DNA of 64,000 bases from the NCBI GenBank assembly GCA_036936605.1, contig JAUPFV010000002.1, forward strand, positions 314,728,893-314,792,892, read 5' to 3'. The notes beneath the pieces were generated by a model. It saw only the letters and a list, made by a program, of their open reading frames with translations, did not search any database and was not told where the DNA came from. Below are positions 1 to 11,546 of this stretch, piece by piece. A program made the position numbers and the translations under genes. Source of the stretch: Limnanthes douglasii subsp. nivea. Its lineage: Eukaryota; Streptophyta; Magnoliopsida; Brassicales; Limnanthaceae. The first letter of the stretch is position 1. Each line of letters begins with the position of its first letter.

Positions 1-150
1 GCCTCATCGGTGGATTACAAGGCGAAAACTTCTACCCTCCTCGGAGTTTGAATAGAAACAACCACCTCCACCTACGCCTAACTTGTTTTAGGGTTTCTAA
101 AAAATTTGTGACTGTCTCTTTCTTTCGTCTTTTGGCTTTATAAGGGTTAT
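1..150 (-). promoter_or_regulatory. possible host gene promoter and 5' leader at window edge
   Basis: Read on the minus strand, this end holds a TATA-like CTTATAAA (144-137), a purine-rich stretch (about 129-109), a telo-box AAACCCTAA (96-88), and then an ATG (7-5) in the context ACCGATGAGG that runs off the window. Telo-boxes near the start site are known in promoters of plant translation and housekeeping genes. The segment is richer in G and C than the next kilobase. Only two codons of any reading frame lie inside the window, so the gene cannot be named. It could equally be chance in a retroelement edge. Confidence 0.25.
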
Positions 151-753
151 TGGGATTTGGGAGGAAAGTTAAAATTAAAATAATAAAAAGTAATTGTGAA
201 CTTATTTTCTCTTTCATATAACTGTAGGATAATTTTGGTCACAAATTGGATCTTAGGTATTAATGGGTAGTCTCTGATATTTGGGTACCTACTTGAGATA
301 TCAAACTTGAAAAGGTATTTTCTGGTACTTTTTTTATATAAAATTATTTTTTAAATGCCCATATGTTTGATATAAAACGATGTTTTAGGGTACCATTATT
401 TTAAAATGCTTAATAAAAAAACAAAAGCAAGTAAAAAATGCCCACATGTTTGATATAAAACGATGTTTTAGGTAGAAAATATGTTTCAAAAATTCATTTT
501 TCTTTTGGAAACTAGACCTTAACTGATTTTTTAGATGAGTCCTAAATGATAATTGGTTTTTTAATAAATGAAAAAAAGTTTAAATAATAAATTTAATTTT
601 TTTAATAAAAAAAATATTATTTGAATATTTTGCCTTTTGTATTACTATATCCTATTTTCCATTATATATATAGATATTATATTTTGAATAATTTTATTTC
701 TGTAAATGTTTAATATATTTTTATTTAAACGTAAAAAATGAGCCTAATGATGG
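151..753. other. AT-rich spacer without a gene
   Basis: Very AT-rich sequence with homopolymer runs. I see no coding signal; the only structure is the direct repeat pair listed separately. It may include the 5' untranslated region of LINE A, whose true 5' end I could not place. Confidence 0.6.
354..472. repeat. direct repeat pair of ~36 bp
   Basis: Two copies of a ~36 bp sequence built around TGTTTGATATAAAACGATGT lie at 354-389 and 437-472, 83 bp apart, with one mismatch in the body. The sequence between them is unrelated AT-rich DNA. This is a small local duplication; no function is indicated. Confidence 0.85.
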
Positions 754-2333
754 GTGATTCTCTCTGTCAAGAAAAGCAAGAACAGAGTATCAAACTCTGT
801 ATGCTCAAAACTAATCTTGCTTAGATTAGATTCAATCTCATTATTTATGGAAGAAGAGGAATTCATGCCTTCATCATCGTTATATTCATCAAGATCGACA
901 AGTTCCATGTCTGTCAACATATCGGTTTTTGAAACTGAGTTTCCTCTGCTTTCTCTAAAAACTCAAGAACAGAAACAGAGTAAAAATGGGGTTAATGTAA
1001 TCTTTAACCCAACTTTCAAGAATTCTTGCCAAAGAAATGAACTACGTAATATAACAAAATCCAGAAAGATAGGAAAATCGTTTGCTGAGTTGTTGAAACC
1101 AATCAATAATAGAATTATTTATAAGAATGTCTCTGTTACTCACGATTCTGACCATACAGTAATCTGTTTCGAAAAAAATGACAGAGATAAATTGCAGAAG
1201 ATCTCCAAACACACAATTATAGGAAAGTTTGCATATGGCAAACCTAAGTATGAGACTATTAAAGGTTTTCTGGGCCGTTTCAATTTTACAAGTCCCTTCA
1301 GGGTTGTGATATTTGATTATCGACATGTATTCATCGAGTTTGACAGTTTTAAAGACCTGTAAAAACTTTGGTCTCAAAATATTTGGAAAGTCGGAGAGAA
1401 AACAATGTGATTGCTCGATTGGAGTCCCCTATTTGACCCCAACAAAGAGAGTTATTTGACGCCGGTGTGGATAACGTTAAAAATCTCCCGAAGTTTATGT
1501 ATAACAAAGCAACGATCTTGGAGATAGCAAAGTTATTTGGGGTCCCTTTGAAAATATGGATTCCTTTGATTAAATGAGCAAGTTTTAATGCGTCAAACTT
1601 TAGGTAGATATAGATATATCGAAGACTCTTGTGAATGAGATCAAAATTAAGTTTGGAGATGATGAAGAATTCAACCTGAAAATTATCTACGGGCCACATC
1701 CAAATTACTGCAATTTTGCAAGCATATTGGTCACAAGGTATCTGAATGCAAGAAAAGGTTAGTTAGCCTTCAAACTGATCATCAACTAAACCAAGAAACT
1801 GAAGATATTGTTCAACAACCGAAACAAATCTTTACGGTAAACAATGTTACAACTCTCCTCATCTTAAATATGTGATTATGGATATAGAGAATACAATGGA
1901 AACTATTGATCAAAACTACAAACAACTTCATACAAACAGACAGACTACTGCTAATTCTGGTGAGAAAAATGAATCAACTGCAAGTCTGGAAATCACTAGA
2001 GACTTGTCTTCAGGATCTGGTGGAAATGAGAAAGAAGTGAATGTTGACCCTGAAATGATTGAAACGTTGGAAGCTTTGAAGACTAGAGCGTTGTTCGAAG
2101 TTGGAAGAATGCCTGTTGTTTCCAATCCTGAAACCAATTCTCCATCCAGAGTTACAACATGTAGCCTCCCCTGTTCACCTACACGTGATCACAAAGAAAA
2201 TAATTATAAAGATAATGAAGCAAAACCTCAAATTAAGAAAGCAAAGAAGACAAAGAACTGGTATACAAAAGTTACCACAACATCCAAACTTTTACAGCTG
2301 AAAAAGGCTGTTAAAACCAAATCAAATAAATGA
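754..2333 (+). pseudogene. LINE A ORF1 (gag-like, DUF4283 plus CCHC), broken
   Basis: The product would be the RNA-binding partner of the LINE. An open stretch of 202 codons (754-1362) includes, in its second half, a region resembling the DUF4283 domain of plant LINE and Copia-like ORF1 proteins (it shares spacing with LINE B ORF1, e.g. IIGKFAYGKP against LIGKFTKCLP). After 1362 the frame is lost for about 350 bp. A CX2CX4HX4C zinc knuckle is readable at 1709-1749 only if one missing base between its first two cysteines (TGC at 1709 and TGC at 1717) is allowed for. The last part, 1872-2333 (153 codons), is hydrophilic and ends in a Lys-rich tail. Its TGA stop overlaps the ORF2 ATG as ATGA. 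DUF4283 assignment is by pattern only. Confidence 0.75.
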
Positions 2334-5300
2334 CTATCAAGATTATCAACTGGAATGTCAGAGGGCTGAGGAATAAACAAAATATGAGGAAACTAAGGTC
2401 TTTAAACAGGTCTGAATACCCTGCTCTTATGACTATTCAAGAGTCCTTGATTAACTCATCTAGAATTGAAAATGTGGCAAAGAATCTAGGATACAATGAG
2501 TATTTTGGAAATGTAAACAACAAGATTTGGCTTTTATGGAGAGATGAATGTCTTGTGCAATGAAGATCAGACAGTTCATGCAAATGTCAACCACACATCT
2601 ATAAACAAAACTTTCAGATTGTCTGTGGTCTACGTTAAGTGCAACAGAACTCTTAGATTAAATCTATGGGACTCTCTAAGAAGGATAAATGACAATGATA
2701 TTGAATAGATAATGTTTGGAGATTTCAACACAACACTTAACTCAGATGAACAACTTTCTTGCACTAGAACTTGTCTGAGAAGCATGGATGACTTCAGTAA
2801 TGTTATCCTGGATTGCAACCTAACTGATGGGGGCTATTCTGGTTCTAACTTTACTTGAGCTAATGGCAGGAAGTGGAAGATACTGGATCAGGTTCTCTAC
2901 AACAACTCAGGGATTAGATACTTTGACAATAGAAGGGTGGTTCATTTAGTAAAAACTTATTCTGATCACTCAGCCATCTGCATTAGTATCTCAACTAATA
3001 TGAACACGTTCAACATGTGGGTGCAGCATCTTGGTTTCTTAGAAATATTTGAGAAAAGCTGGTCTGAATTTATTCATGGGGATTTTATTCTAAGGTTTTG
3101 GAACAAGTTGAAAAGGCTAAAGAAGATTTGAAGTTATGGAACTACATAGACTTTGGTAATGTGTTTGATGCAATGAAGCAGGTGGAAGAGGAAATTTGTT
3201 TCGGGGAAACCAAGTACCAATCTACTAAGGCTAGTGCTGACAAGATGTTGCTAGACAAAGCAAAATAAAACTACTGAATTCTTCTTGTTAGAGAGGAGAG
3301 TTTCTAACAGCAAAAAACTCATACTCTGTGGTTGAAAGATAGTGATAGAAACACTACTTTCTTCCAAAACCTGGTGAAAAAGATAGCTAAAATAAGTAGA
3401 ATTCACAGAATTTGGGAGGGGGATCAGTGGCTGGAGAATCAAGAAGCAATAGCAGACTCTGTAATTTTTTACTTCAAAAATCTTCTAACTAAATCGTCTA
3501 ATGTTAATGAATGTTATGATTCATTCGATTTTATTCCTAACTTGGTATCTGACTATGAAAAGACAATGTTAACAGATATTCCCTCGGATGATGAAATCTA
3601 CAAGGTTATTATCAGCCTAAATTCTAACAAAGTAGCAGGTCTTGATGGCTTTAATGGAAAATTTTACAAAGAATGTTGGGATATTATTTCTACTGATCTT
3701 TGTGCTGCTATAAGAAAGATCTTTAAGGGTGCTAGAATTCCCTCTGGTATTCATGCTTCTGTGATTTGCTTAATCCCTAAAGTTAGTTCACCAAAAACTT
3801 GGAGGGAATTTCGTCCAATCAGTTTGACAACAATGCTTAACAGGATATACTCTAAGATAGTGAATAACAGATTGGGGCTTATACTTCCTAACCTGATCTC
3901 TGAAGAGCAGGGAGCGCTTGTCAAAGAAAGGAGCATCAATAAGAACATACTTATTGCAAAAGAGTTATGCTATGATATCAGTCTTAAAAAAAGAGGTAAT
4001 CGGATTTTGCAAATTGACATGGAGAAGGCATTTGATAGGGTGTCTCACAAGTTTATTCGAGACATGCTTAAGGATTTGGTTTCAGTTCTCAATTAATTGA
4101 GCTGATAAACAACAATATTACTAATAATCAGTTCTCCTTGATTATTAATGGTGTTACTAAAGGGACTTTTAAGTCTGATCAGGGATTGAGATAGGGGGAT
4201 CCCTTATCCCCTAGTCTTTTCATACTGGCTGAGGAGTTTTTGATAAAAGGACTAAAGAAGCTCAATGATAATACAAGTTCTATCAGATACAAAACAAGAG
4301 GGAGTAAAGTCATACATTGCTTGGATTTCGCTGATGATCTTACCATATTATGCAATGGATCAGCTGAATCTATCTCAAAAGTGTTAGAGTTTCTTGTTCA
4401 TTACTTGAGCATCTCGGGTCTGCTGATAAACAAAGTAAAATCAAAGTTAATAACAGTTGAAAGCATGACAAACCACATAATCAACATGACTGAGAGAATA
4501 CTTGGAATAAAGCATAATTCTATGCCTTTCAAGTATCTGAGAATAATGATGAGTAGCAAAAATAGACTCATTCATTCTGATAGTCTAGTTTCAAAGATCA
4601 GAGAAAGGATTATTGAATGGGAGGGAAGTACTTTATCCTTTGGTGGAAGACTGGTACTAATTCTGCCAGTCCTGTTTTCCTCTTTATTACATCCAGAACA
4701 CACATATTGAAAACCTATATAATAAATTTCTTTGGGGTAACAATAGTTAATCTAAAGCTGTCAATTGGTCCTCGTGGCGAAAGATATGCAAACCTTATGC
4801 TGAAGGGGAATCAATGTCAAAAAGCTAGATTCATTGCAGGACATGTACTCATACAAGCTGTGGTTTACACTTAGAACTAACAAGTCTCTCTGGGCAAGGC
4901 TAATGATCTCTACTTACTGCAAAGGGCACCATCCTATTGCTGCTCATATACCTAAAAATAAAATAGAGTCTGGTCAAGAATATTTGAAATAAGGGACAAT
5001 GTTGAGAGATATATCTTTTAGATACTAGGGTGTGGGGAGATAGACTTTTGGCTTGACAAGTGGTTTACTGAAAATTCATTTATCTACTTCAATGCAGATT
5101 ACAACAGAAGCTGGTATGCGATCACTAAACTAAAAAAATTATAGGTCAATGGTAAGTAAGATACTGATAAACTGAGTACTACTGTCACCAATCCTATCAT
5201 TTCTAACATCCTTAAAATCAAGTTAAACAATGATCCTGATAGAATTAAGTGGGTTTTATCTACTGATGTATCATTCAACTCAAATTTGACTTGGAATACA

Positions 5301-6082
5301 ATAAGGAAAAAAAAGAAATGAATCAAACCTCTACAGAAAAAACTAGAATCCAGTAGCTCAAAAGAAATGCTCTTTCTTTCTTTGGAGAACTTTAATAAAT
5401 TGGTTTCCTTCTGAGGAGAATCTTCAGCGAAGAAAATTCTGACTAGCTTCAAAGTGCCAGTTCTGCCACAATGAAGAGAGCTCTAAGCATGTTATGGTCC
5501 ACCGCAAACATGCTTGGACAGTGTGGAATCATTTCAGTACTATCTTGGGAATAAATATTACCAGAATCATGACTCTTCCCTATCTCATACGCTCTTGGTA
5601 CTGGTCTTCAACAAAAAATTGCAGCATAAGAGCAATCCTACCCGCAATCATCGTTTGGAAAATCTGGAAAGCTAGGAACTTCAAGAAAATGCAACATGTA
5701 AACTCTTTACCCGACTCCCTAATTGAACAGGTAATCAGAATTATAACTAGGTTGTCCAACTTAAATATTCTAAAGAGACGAAATCGGGGAAAGGATTTAA
5801 GAATAGCAAACCAATTGGGATGCTACCACACCAAAATGATAGTTCTCTTTTTGCTTAAATGGACCTCACCAAAGCTCAATCATCATAAATTGAATACTGA
5901 CGGGGCTTCTTTGTCTTCTAGAGAAGCTGGAAGATGGGGTGTTGTAAGAAATCATGATAGAACTATACTGCAAGGATTTGGCAGATTATATGGAAAGAAC
6001 TCAGCAATTGTTGTAGAAACCAGAGCGCTCATGGATGGTATAGCTATGTGCATAAACTTAACAAATCTCGACATTAAGGTTG
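2330..6082 (+). pseudogene. LINE A ORF2 (endonuclease, RT, RNase H), broken
   Basis: Starts at ATG 2330, 4 bp inside ORF1. Endonuclease: WNVRG near the start, GDFN at 2718-2729 and SDH at 2961-2969 are visible; the frame is broken by a stop at 2561 and again before GDFN. Reverse transcriptase: 3332-4096 has LIPK, FRPISL and DMEKAFDRVSH; after a frameshift comes GDPLSPSLF (about 4197-4223, preceded by an in-frame TAG) and the catalytic FADD at 4327-4338. Frame lost again near 4690. RT zinc finger: CQFC at 5455-5466 followed by His at 5485. RNase H: LNTDGASL with its Asp at 5899-5901 and VETRAL near 6016. The last ~12 residues of the open frame (6083-6123) belong to the inverted LINE B and are spurious. 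Not functional. Confidence 0.88.
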
Positions 6083-7108
6083 ATTCAAGCATTTTTGTTT
6101 CCAGAATTCTTCCTCCATGGTAAGTGCGAGTAGATGCTCTATTGTTTCTTTTGAAAGGAGATTATTGTCTTGTATGATCATAGATATATTGTATCTTTCT
6201 TCACAGGTAGCCATATTTTATTCAGTTTGCTTCACTTTATCAAATATATTTCCAAACTGAGCTATGTTCCATTCTTTCAAGTCATTTTTTAATCTTTTCA
6301 TTTATTCGAGTATACAAACATTGGGTAACCTTCCATTACAGTATTCCAGTTTGATATTACAAAGTTTAAGAAATCTTTATCCATTGTCCATATGTTAAAG
6401 AATCTGAATGATTTAATTTGTTTGTCTCTGCTTTTGGTAATGGTAATAAGCAGTGGTGCGTGATCTGAGTAAGTTCGAGTCAAATGTACCATTTTAGTTT
6501 CATTAAAATACTTAGACCATTCTTGGTTCAATAATACTCTATCCAGACGTCTCCATCTTGTTCTGTTAGTCCAAGTAAATCTGATACCTGCAAAACCTGC
6601 ATCTTCTAAGTAACAATCATCAATCATGTTAATAAAATCATTAAAGCTTTGAGAACAAAAATTTATGCACCCAGCTTGCTCTGAAGTTGATGTTATTGAG
6701 TTGATATCACCTAGAATAAGCCATCCATTTGATGATGATGCAAACAGTCATAGATCATCCCAAAGCTCAGTTATATTCCTTCTTTGGCACTTTGCATATA
6801 CACATGTTATATTGAATGATTTATCAAGCATGCAATGTTTTATGGTAGCACGTATACATTAGAATTTGTCTGCCAGTATATTATTTTCCAGGTTTTCATC
6901 CTAGAGCATCCAAATTTTGTTAGATGTGTTTGCATAATTTTTTTTTGTAGTTTGAGCCTTATTGATAATTATTCTATTTGATATTGATCAATCATTGGCT
7001 CCTGGATGAAAACAACCATTATATTTATTTCTTGATTATTGATTTCAATCTTCTAACTGAAGGATTGTTGCCAACAGCCCTTATGTTCCAGCTTAACACT
7101 TTAATCAT
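6083..7108 (-). pseudogene. LINE B ORF2, endonuclease part only
   Basis: Starts at ATG 7108-7106 within ATGA and reads MIKVLSWNIRAVGNN, the conserved start of a LINE apurinic endonuclease. Frame breaks follow. The C-terminal half of the endonuclease is open at 6627-6298: FTWTNRTRWRRLDRVL and YSDHAPLLI, the SDH motif holding the catalytic His. Below 6298 further linker sequence is readable (EWNIAQFGNIFDKV and EEEFWKQK), then the element ends at the junction near 6083. No RT remains. Confidence 0.82.
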
Positions 7109-8330
7109 TTAGGGCTTGTGACGGAAGTTCTTCTGATCTCATCAAACTGCAGAGATTTGATCACCAATGACTTTCTTTTTTTATTGTTTCTTGCTTGTTT
7201 TAAATTTTGGTCCAAGAGTTTTTGAAAATTGGGGTCAACTCTCTTCTTTTTCATGATAGGAGTTGGTGGTAGACTTCTAGTGTTATCTTTGTTAGGTGAT
7301 AGGTTGCCAGATGATAGAGATTTAGTTTCAAGTGTTTGAAAGAGATTGTAGTCATCATCAAGGGATTAAATAGCATCAATAATATCCTCCTCATATGTGT
7401 TTAATTCTTGTTCATTTCTTCATTTACATTGTCATTTTGGCTCTTCATTGATTGAACTGAAGTCCTTCTCTGTCTCTTTGAATCTTGCTTTACTGGGTTT
7501 TTGTTGCGTTTCTCACTAGGATTGAAAATAATGGACTTGAGTTTGGTTTTCTACTATGAGTTTTGTATCTTTTGGACTAGTGGAGTCTTTGGTATTAAGT
7601 TGGGCTCATTATCTGGCTTTTGTCTATTGTTGGATCTTATCATTTATGATTCTTGCTTTAGTTTGCTGCAAGAGGGCATGTCATGACCTACATAAAAACA
7701 ATTTTCACAATATGTGGGTACCTGTTTCTACGTGATACGAATCCAAGTGCCTTTGTTGTCTCCAATTCCTAGCCATATATAGTGTTGCAGTTTTTTAGAG
7801 ATATCAATATCTACCCAAGCATAACAGGCATTATACATTGCCTTGTTCTTTGTTGGAATCCAAGATTTGATGGGATTTCCTATTGAAGATGCTATTGAGG
7901 TAATGATGTCTGCATTATAGCAATGCCTAGGCATTTTTTCAATTCTTATCCATATTGGGACTAGTGGGCTTTTTTTGTTGAAAAATGACAACCATTTCAG
8001 TATGCGCATGGAGTATTCTTCTAATGACCATACACTTCTTGACCCTATCTTACTTATGTCTTCATTTAGCGAAAATTTTGGAAACAAGTGTCTTGAATCC
8101 CATTTAGAGTAAGAAAAGTCACCATCAAATTCCGGGCTTCAAAGAATCTTCCAAATTTATTTATTGGGTAGACATTTTGTAAATTTTCCTATTAGAGTGT
8201 ATGGTGAGGTCTGTAGAAGAGAGCCATTGACTTGATCCTCGAATTGTAATGAAATTTTGTTTTCTTTGTATTGCTTGTAAATTGGCTTGAAGGCAACGAT
8301 TGATTTTTGTTTTTGTACTGATGCAGAGTA
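7105..8330 (-). pseudogene. LINE B ORF1 (DUF4283-like plus CCHC), broken
   Basis: The N-terminal part (about 8300-8100) reads LQFEDQVNGSLL then LIGKFTKCLP, after which a stop interrupts it; the main open part is 8087-7728, containing PIWIRIEKMP and AYAWVDIDISK, a pattern typical of the DUF4283 to zinc-knuckle region of plant LINE ORF1. A TAG then precedes a perfect CX2CX4HX4C knuckle (7709-7668, residues CENCFYVGHDMPSC). A hydrophilic tail follows, containing several stops, ending KRKSLVIKSLQFDEIRR and a TGA at 7107-7105 that overlaps the ORF2 start. Start codon not determined. Confidence 0.78.
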
Positions 8331-8695
8331 TTATTTTAGGTTTGTATAGTTTGTTGGTTATGGTTGATAGATCTCCGCTATTTTTTTGTAGGTTTGGGGC
8401 TGCAGAATAAGGAAGAGAGGGAAACTCTTCATGGAGTTGTTGTTCTGCACCACTCTTATGCTACATTGTCTTGCTTTGTTTCTTCGATTAACAAGAACTT
8501 GAATGTGTATTTTTTGTCTTTTTTTTGTATAATTTATTTAAAGGGTAATTTTTAAACTCTAACACAAATAAAATATCCAAAAATACTATTGGTTTTTTAG
8601 ATGAACAAAACTACATCTATAAATAATATTGTTTTACTTGTTTATTTTTATTTTTTTGGGAGACGAGTTGAACGTTTGTTCGCAATTCACATATG

Positions 8696-9065
8696 CCTTA
8701 ACCCTTGTTTCACAATTCACATTTACTTTGATGCACAATTCACTTAGATAAAAAAAATGCCATGAATTCACAATTTTCAATTGCTTTAACCCTTGTTTTG
8801 CAACTCACATCTACTTTGATTGCAATTCGCGTTTAGCTAATATATTTCTTTTACCTTCAATTTGCAATTTGCAATTTTCTTTAACTCTTGTTTCACAATT
8901 CACATTTACCTTGACTCACAATTTGCATTCAGATAATTTTTTTACCTTTAATTCACAATTCACATTTCCCTTAACTCTTGTTTCACAATTCGTATTTACC
9001 ATTGATTTGATATTCACACTTATATATTTTTTAAATTTAATCCTTAATTCACAATTCACAAAATT
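8696..9065. repeat. degenerate ~90 bp tandem array, four units
   Basis: Units start with CTTTAACCCTTG or CCTTAACTCTTG at 8696, 8784, 8879 and 8969 (periods 88, 95, 90). Each contains TTTCACAATTCACATTTACC and a second CACAATT block, so a ~45 bp sub-period is also visible. A three-unit version lies at the matching place in unit 2. No coding potential. Confidence 0.8.
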
Positions 9066-9310
9066 TCAATATTTTGTTCACATTTAGCAATTGTTAATTG
9101 AGGCTTAACTAGTATCGCGAAACTATCGTTCGTGGATCTAGTTTGTTCATCTTAAAAAAATCAATGATATTTTCAAATATATTTTTTCGAGCTGCCATAT
9201 GAAAGATACAGAATTTTAAAAATTAAAGAAAAAACAAAAGAAAAAAAATACACATAAAATTTTAATTTGTATATGTAAAAGATGTTGATGGTTATTTTTT
9301 TATTTTTTTT

Positions 9311-9500
9311 ACGAGATACGAGAGATGAGAGTTGCAGGACGAGAGATGAGATACGCGAAGATAAGAGACGCGAGATGCAGAGATGAGAAACGAGAGCTCC
9401 AAGACGAGAGACTAGAGATAAAAAGGTGAGAAACTATAGTTGCATGACAACTGTAAAATATAATTGTTAGATGATAGATGCAGACACAAAAAACTAGAGG
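9311..9500. repeat. purine-rich GAGA-type low-complexity patch (unit 1)
   Basis: Repeated words such as ACGAGAGATGAGA give an almost pure purine strand with a loose period of 9-13 bp. The same patch occurs in unit 2 at about 14376-14530. It could form unusual structure, but nothing else suggests a role. Confidence 0.7.
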
Positions 9501-10787
9501 CGACACGATGATTAATTTCGCTCTCGAAAAAAATTGATTTTTTTTTTTTATAAAAAAAGTATCGTTTATAAATTTAGTTTTGTTCGTATTTAAAAAAAAA
9601 CAAAATTAAATGTATATTTACATTTTTATTTTTTGAATTACGATTTAAAAAATATGTTCTTTTAGAAATCTAAATTGAAAAGAATACAAGTGTTTAATAA
9701 TTTTATATAAAAATATATTTTAAACAAACATAGACTGTTTAAATTTTTGGTATTAAACCCTAACAATTCTTTTAAACTGGATGCTTAACCGTAATTCACT
9801 ATAAATTAAATGGCTTCCAAAAAAATTCATAACAAAATACATTGTGCGTATATTGAAAATTATGTTTTATTTATCTAAAATGACATAACAAATTTGCATA
9901 TGATTAATATGTCCATTTCATGCTTGATTTTCAATTTGAAACTAAAAATAAACTAACGCGTTTACTAATTCTATACTAACATATAAGAAACGTTTTGGAT
10001 TCATTTACGTCCTTCGCTTTGTAATCAACTATAGTAAACGCACATCGATTTATTCAGTTTCAATTAGAAAACAAAATGTTGTACACAACTGATACTTCCT
10101 TATTTTTATAGTATACTAACTATTTTATACAATCAGATGTTCACCGTTATATTAGAACTGGGCGCTTACGTGAGTGCACATATTTTAGAACTGCGCACCT
10201 TAATTCATCTCAACTAGAATCGAAAGCGCTCTCGTATTTGAGCACAATGGCAGGTGGAAAAAGTTGGTTAGAAAAGCTTTAAGGATTGTTTTTGGATTTT
10301 TGAAATTCATTTTGGATTTGAAAAAAAAATCAACATTAGATACTAAGAAATTAACAAGTGTACGTACAACCAACAAATGGGATTCTACAATATCCAATTA
10401 ATAAGATACAATAAATATGATGATTTTTTTTCTATTAATAAACAAATAAAGTACTCTTGTATAAAAGAATAGAACTATATGACAAATCCAATCTTCCAGC
10501 AATACACACCCCTGCAACTTGGTCAGATAGAATTCAAAAATCATATGTACACATTACAAATACAATATCAAAAGAAATGACAGAACATTGTCAAGTAAAT
10601 CAAAAGAAATACCATATCAATATTTAATTCGCATCTACTGTAAAAAAAAAATTGTAACAAAAAACTAAGAATACCATGGTGTGAAAATTATCGACAAGAA
10701 AACCTAAACATTCATTTATTCTGAAATTTATTGCTTCATTTGGGTTTCTTGTAACATTTCGCATGAGGGATAGTCGTCACCCTAATA

Positions 10788-11103
10788 ATCCTCCTCTCGA
10801 ACAAAGTACCACTTAGTCTCCTCTCAATTGACTTATCATCCGTCAACTATAATCAGGTTGGCTTCTCACCTGACCCATAGAGCATTACAACAGATCTATA
10901 TCATCTCACTTTTATCACCATACTTCTTTGTTTTTTGGGGCCGCTCTTGACCGATGAGCAACGAGAAAATCGAATTATGTCACACTGGTGATCTTATAAG
11001 AGCAGATCATTCACCTTGAGCATGGCTGCTGGTTCATCATGTTCGAAATCCTTTGAGAATTTTACCACATTGCGTGCCGTCCGGGTCTGGAGCTCTGATA
11101 CCA
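10788..11103 (-). mobile_element. short retroelement internal region, primer site to purine tract (unit 1)
   Basis: On the minus strand a primer site TGGTATCAGAGCTCC (11103-11089) follows the LTR at 11107-11546. About 300 bp of non-coding sequence comes next, then a purine tract CGAGAGGAGGAT (10799-10788) and TATTAGGGTGACGAC, which looks like the start of another LTR. Primer site, short non-coding interior and purine tract is the plan of a miniature LTR element. The first ~270 bp are repeated in inverted orientation on the plus strand at about 11855-12125. Confidence 0.55.
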
Positions 11104-11106
11104 CTT

Positions 11107-11546
11107 TGTTAGAATTTACAATGCAATATATCACCAATGCTCAAGCACAAAAAAATACATAAAAGAAAAGAACACAAGATTTAACGTGCTTCGACAATTG
11201 TCTACGCCAATGGGCGCTGCCAGAGAAAAATGTTTCATTATGATAGAAAAGGTTACACATTTTCACATTGTATTTTTTTTAGTCATAGTAGTCTATTTAT
11301 AGGGAATAAATACAACTTACTAGATAATAGGCCTAATGGGATCATATACACAAAACTGTCCATGACACCAGAAAATACCAGTAGACACGGTACACTGTAA
11401 TGACATTATACTGTACCATGAGACACGATACACTATGAAGAAATTATTCGACCTATACTCAACATGCAAAGTACTTAACAAGCAACATGACAAATAATGT
11501 ATATTTCCAAACACATATATTGAATATTGATTCTTCACTATCAACA
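11107..11546 (-). mobile_element. Copia-family LTR, inverted (unit 1)
   Basis: Minus-strand LTR of about 440 bp. It begins TGTTGATAG directly after the purine tract AAGGGGAAGATT (11558-11547), contains CCTATAAATAG as TATA box, then CTGGCAGCGCCC and TAGACAATTGTCGAAGCACG as in the LTRs of the Copia element at 34153, and ends in CTAACA before a primer site. It is flanked on its 5' side by the end of an internal region and on its 3' side by a primer site, so internal sequence adjoins it on both sides. Confidence 0.8.

Larger units (their letters stand above)
754..6082 (+). mobile_element. LINE A, decayed L1-type non-LTR retrotransposon
   Basis: A plant L1-like LINE with the full domain order: ORF1 (DUF4283-like region, CCHC knuckle, basic tail), then ORF2 (apurinic endonuclease, reverse transcriptase, RT zinc finger, RNase H). 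Every part carries stops or frameshifts, so it is a fossil. The 3' end is missing: within RNase H, at about 6083, the sequence switches to another LINE in the opposite direction. No poly(A) tail or target-site duplication can be found because both ends are lost or unclear. Confidence 0.9.
6083..8464 (-). mobile_element. LINE B, 3'-truncated LINE in opposite orientation
   Basis: On the minus strand, running from 8464 down to 6083: ORF1 with a DUF4283-like domain and CCHC knuckle, then ORF2 with the endonuclease and the start of the linker before the reverse transcriptase. The RT itself is absent because the element stops at the junction with LINE A. Related to LINE A but from a different family: the endonuclease starts differ (WNIRAVGNN against WNVRGLRNK). 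Loss of the 3' half is unusual for LINEs, which normally lose the 5' end on insertion, so a later deletion or rearrangement is likely. Confidence 0.85.

Noticed and set aside
1042..1699. Minus-strand open frames of 111 and 116 codons
   Set aside because: They lie opposite LINE A ORF1, which has the recognisable domain; these are antisense shadows.
6665..8555. Several plus-strand open frames (60-65 codons)
   Set aside because: They are antisense to LINE B ORF1, ORF2 and the 5' region; no domain.
8869..9087. Open frame of 72 codons rich in Phe, Thr and Leu
   Set aside because: Produced by the tandem CACAATTCACATTT array; low-complexity translation.
8640..9090. Regular repeats considered as a CRISPR array
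   Set aside because: Units are degenerate, there are no unique spacers of constant length, and the context is a plant retroelement block.
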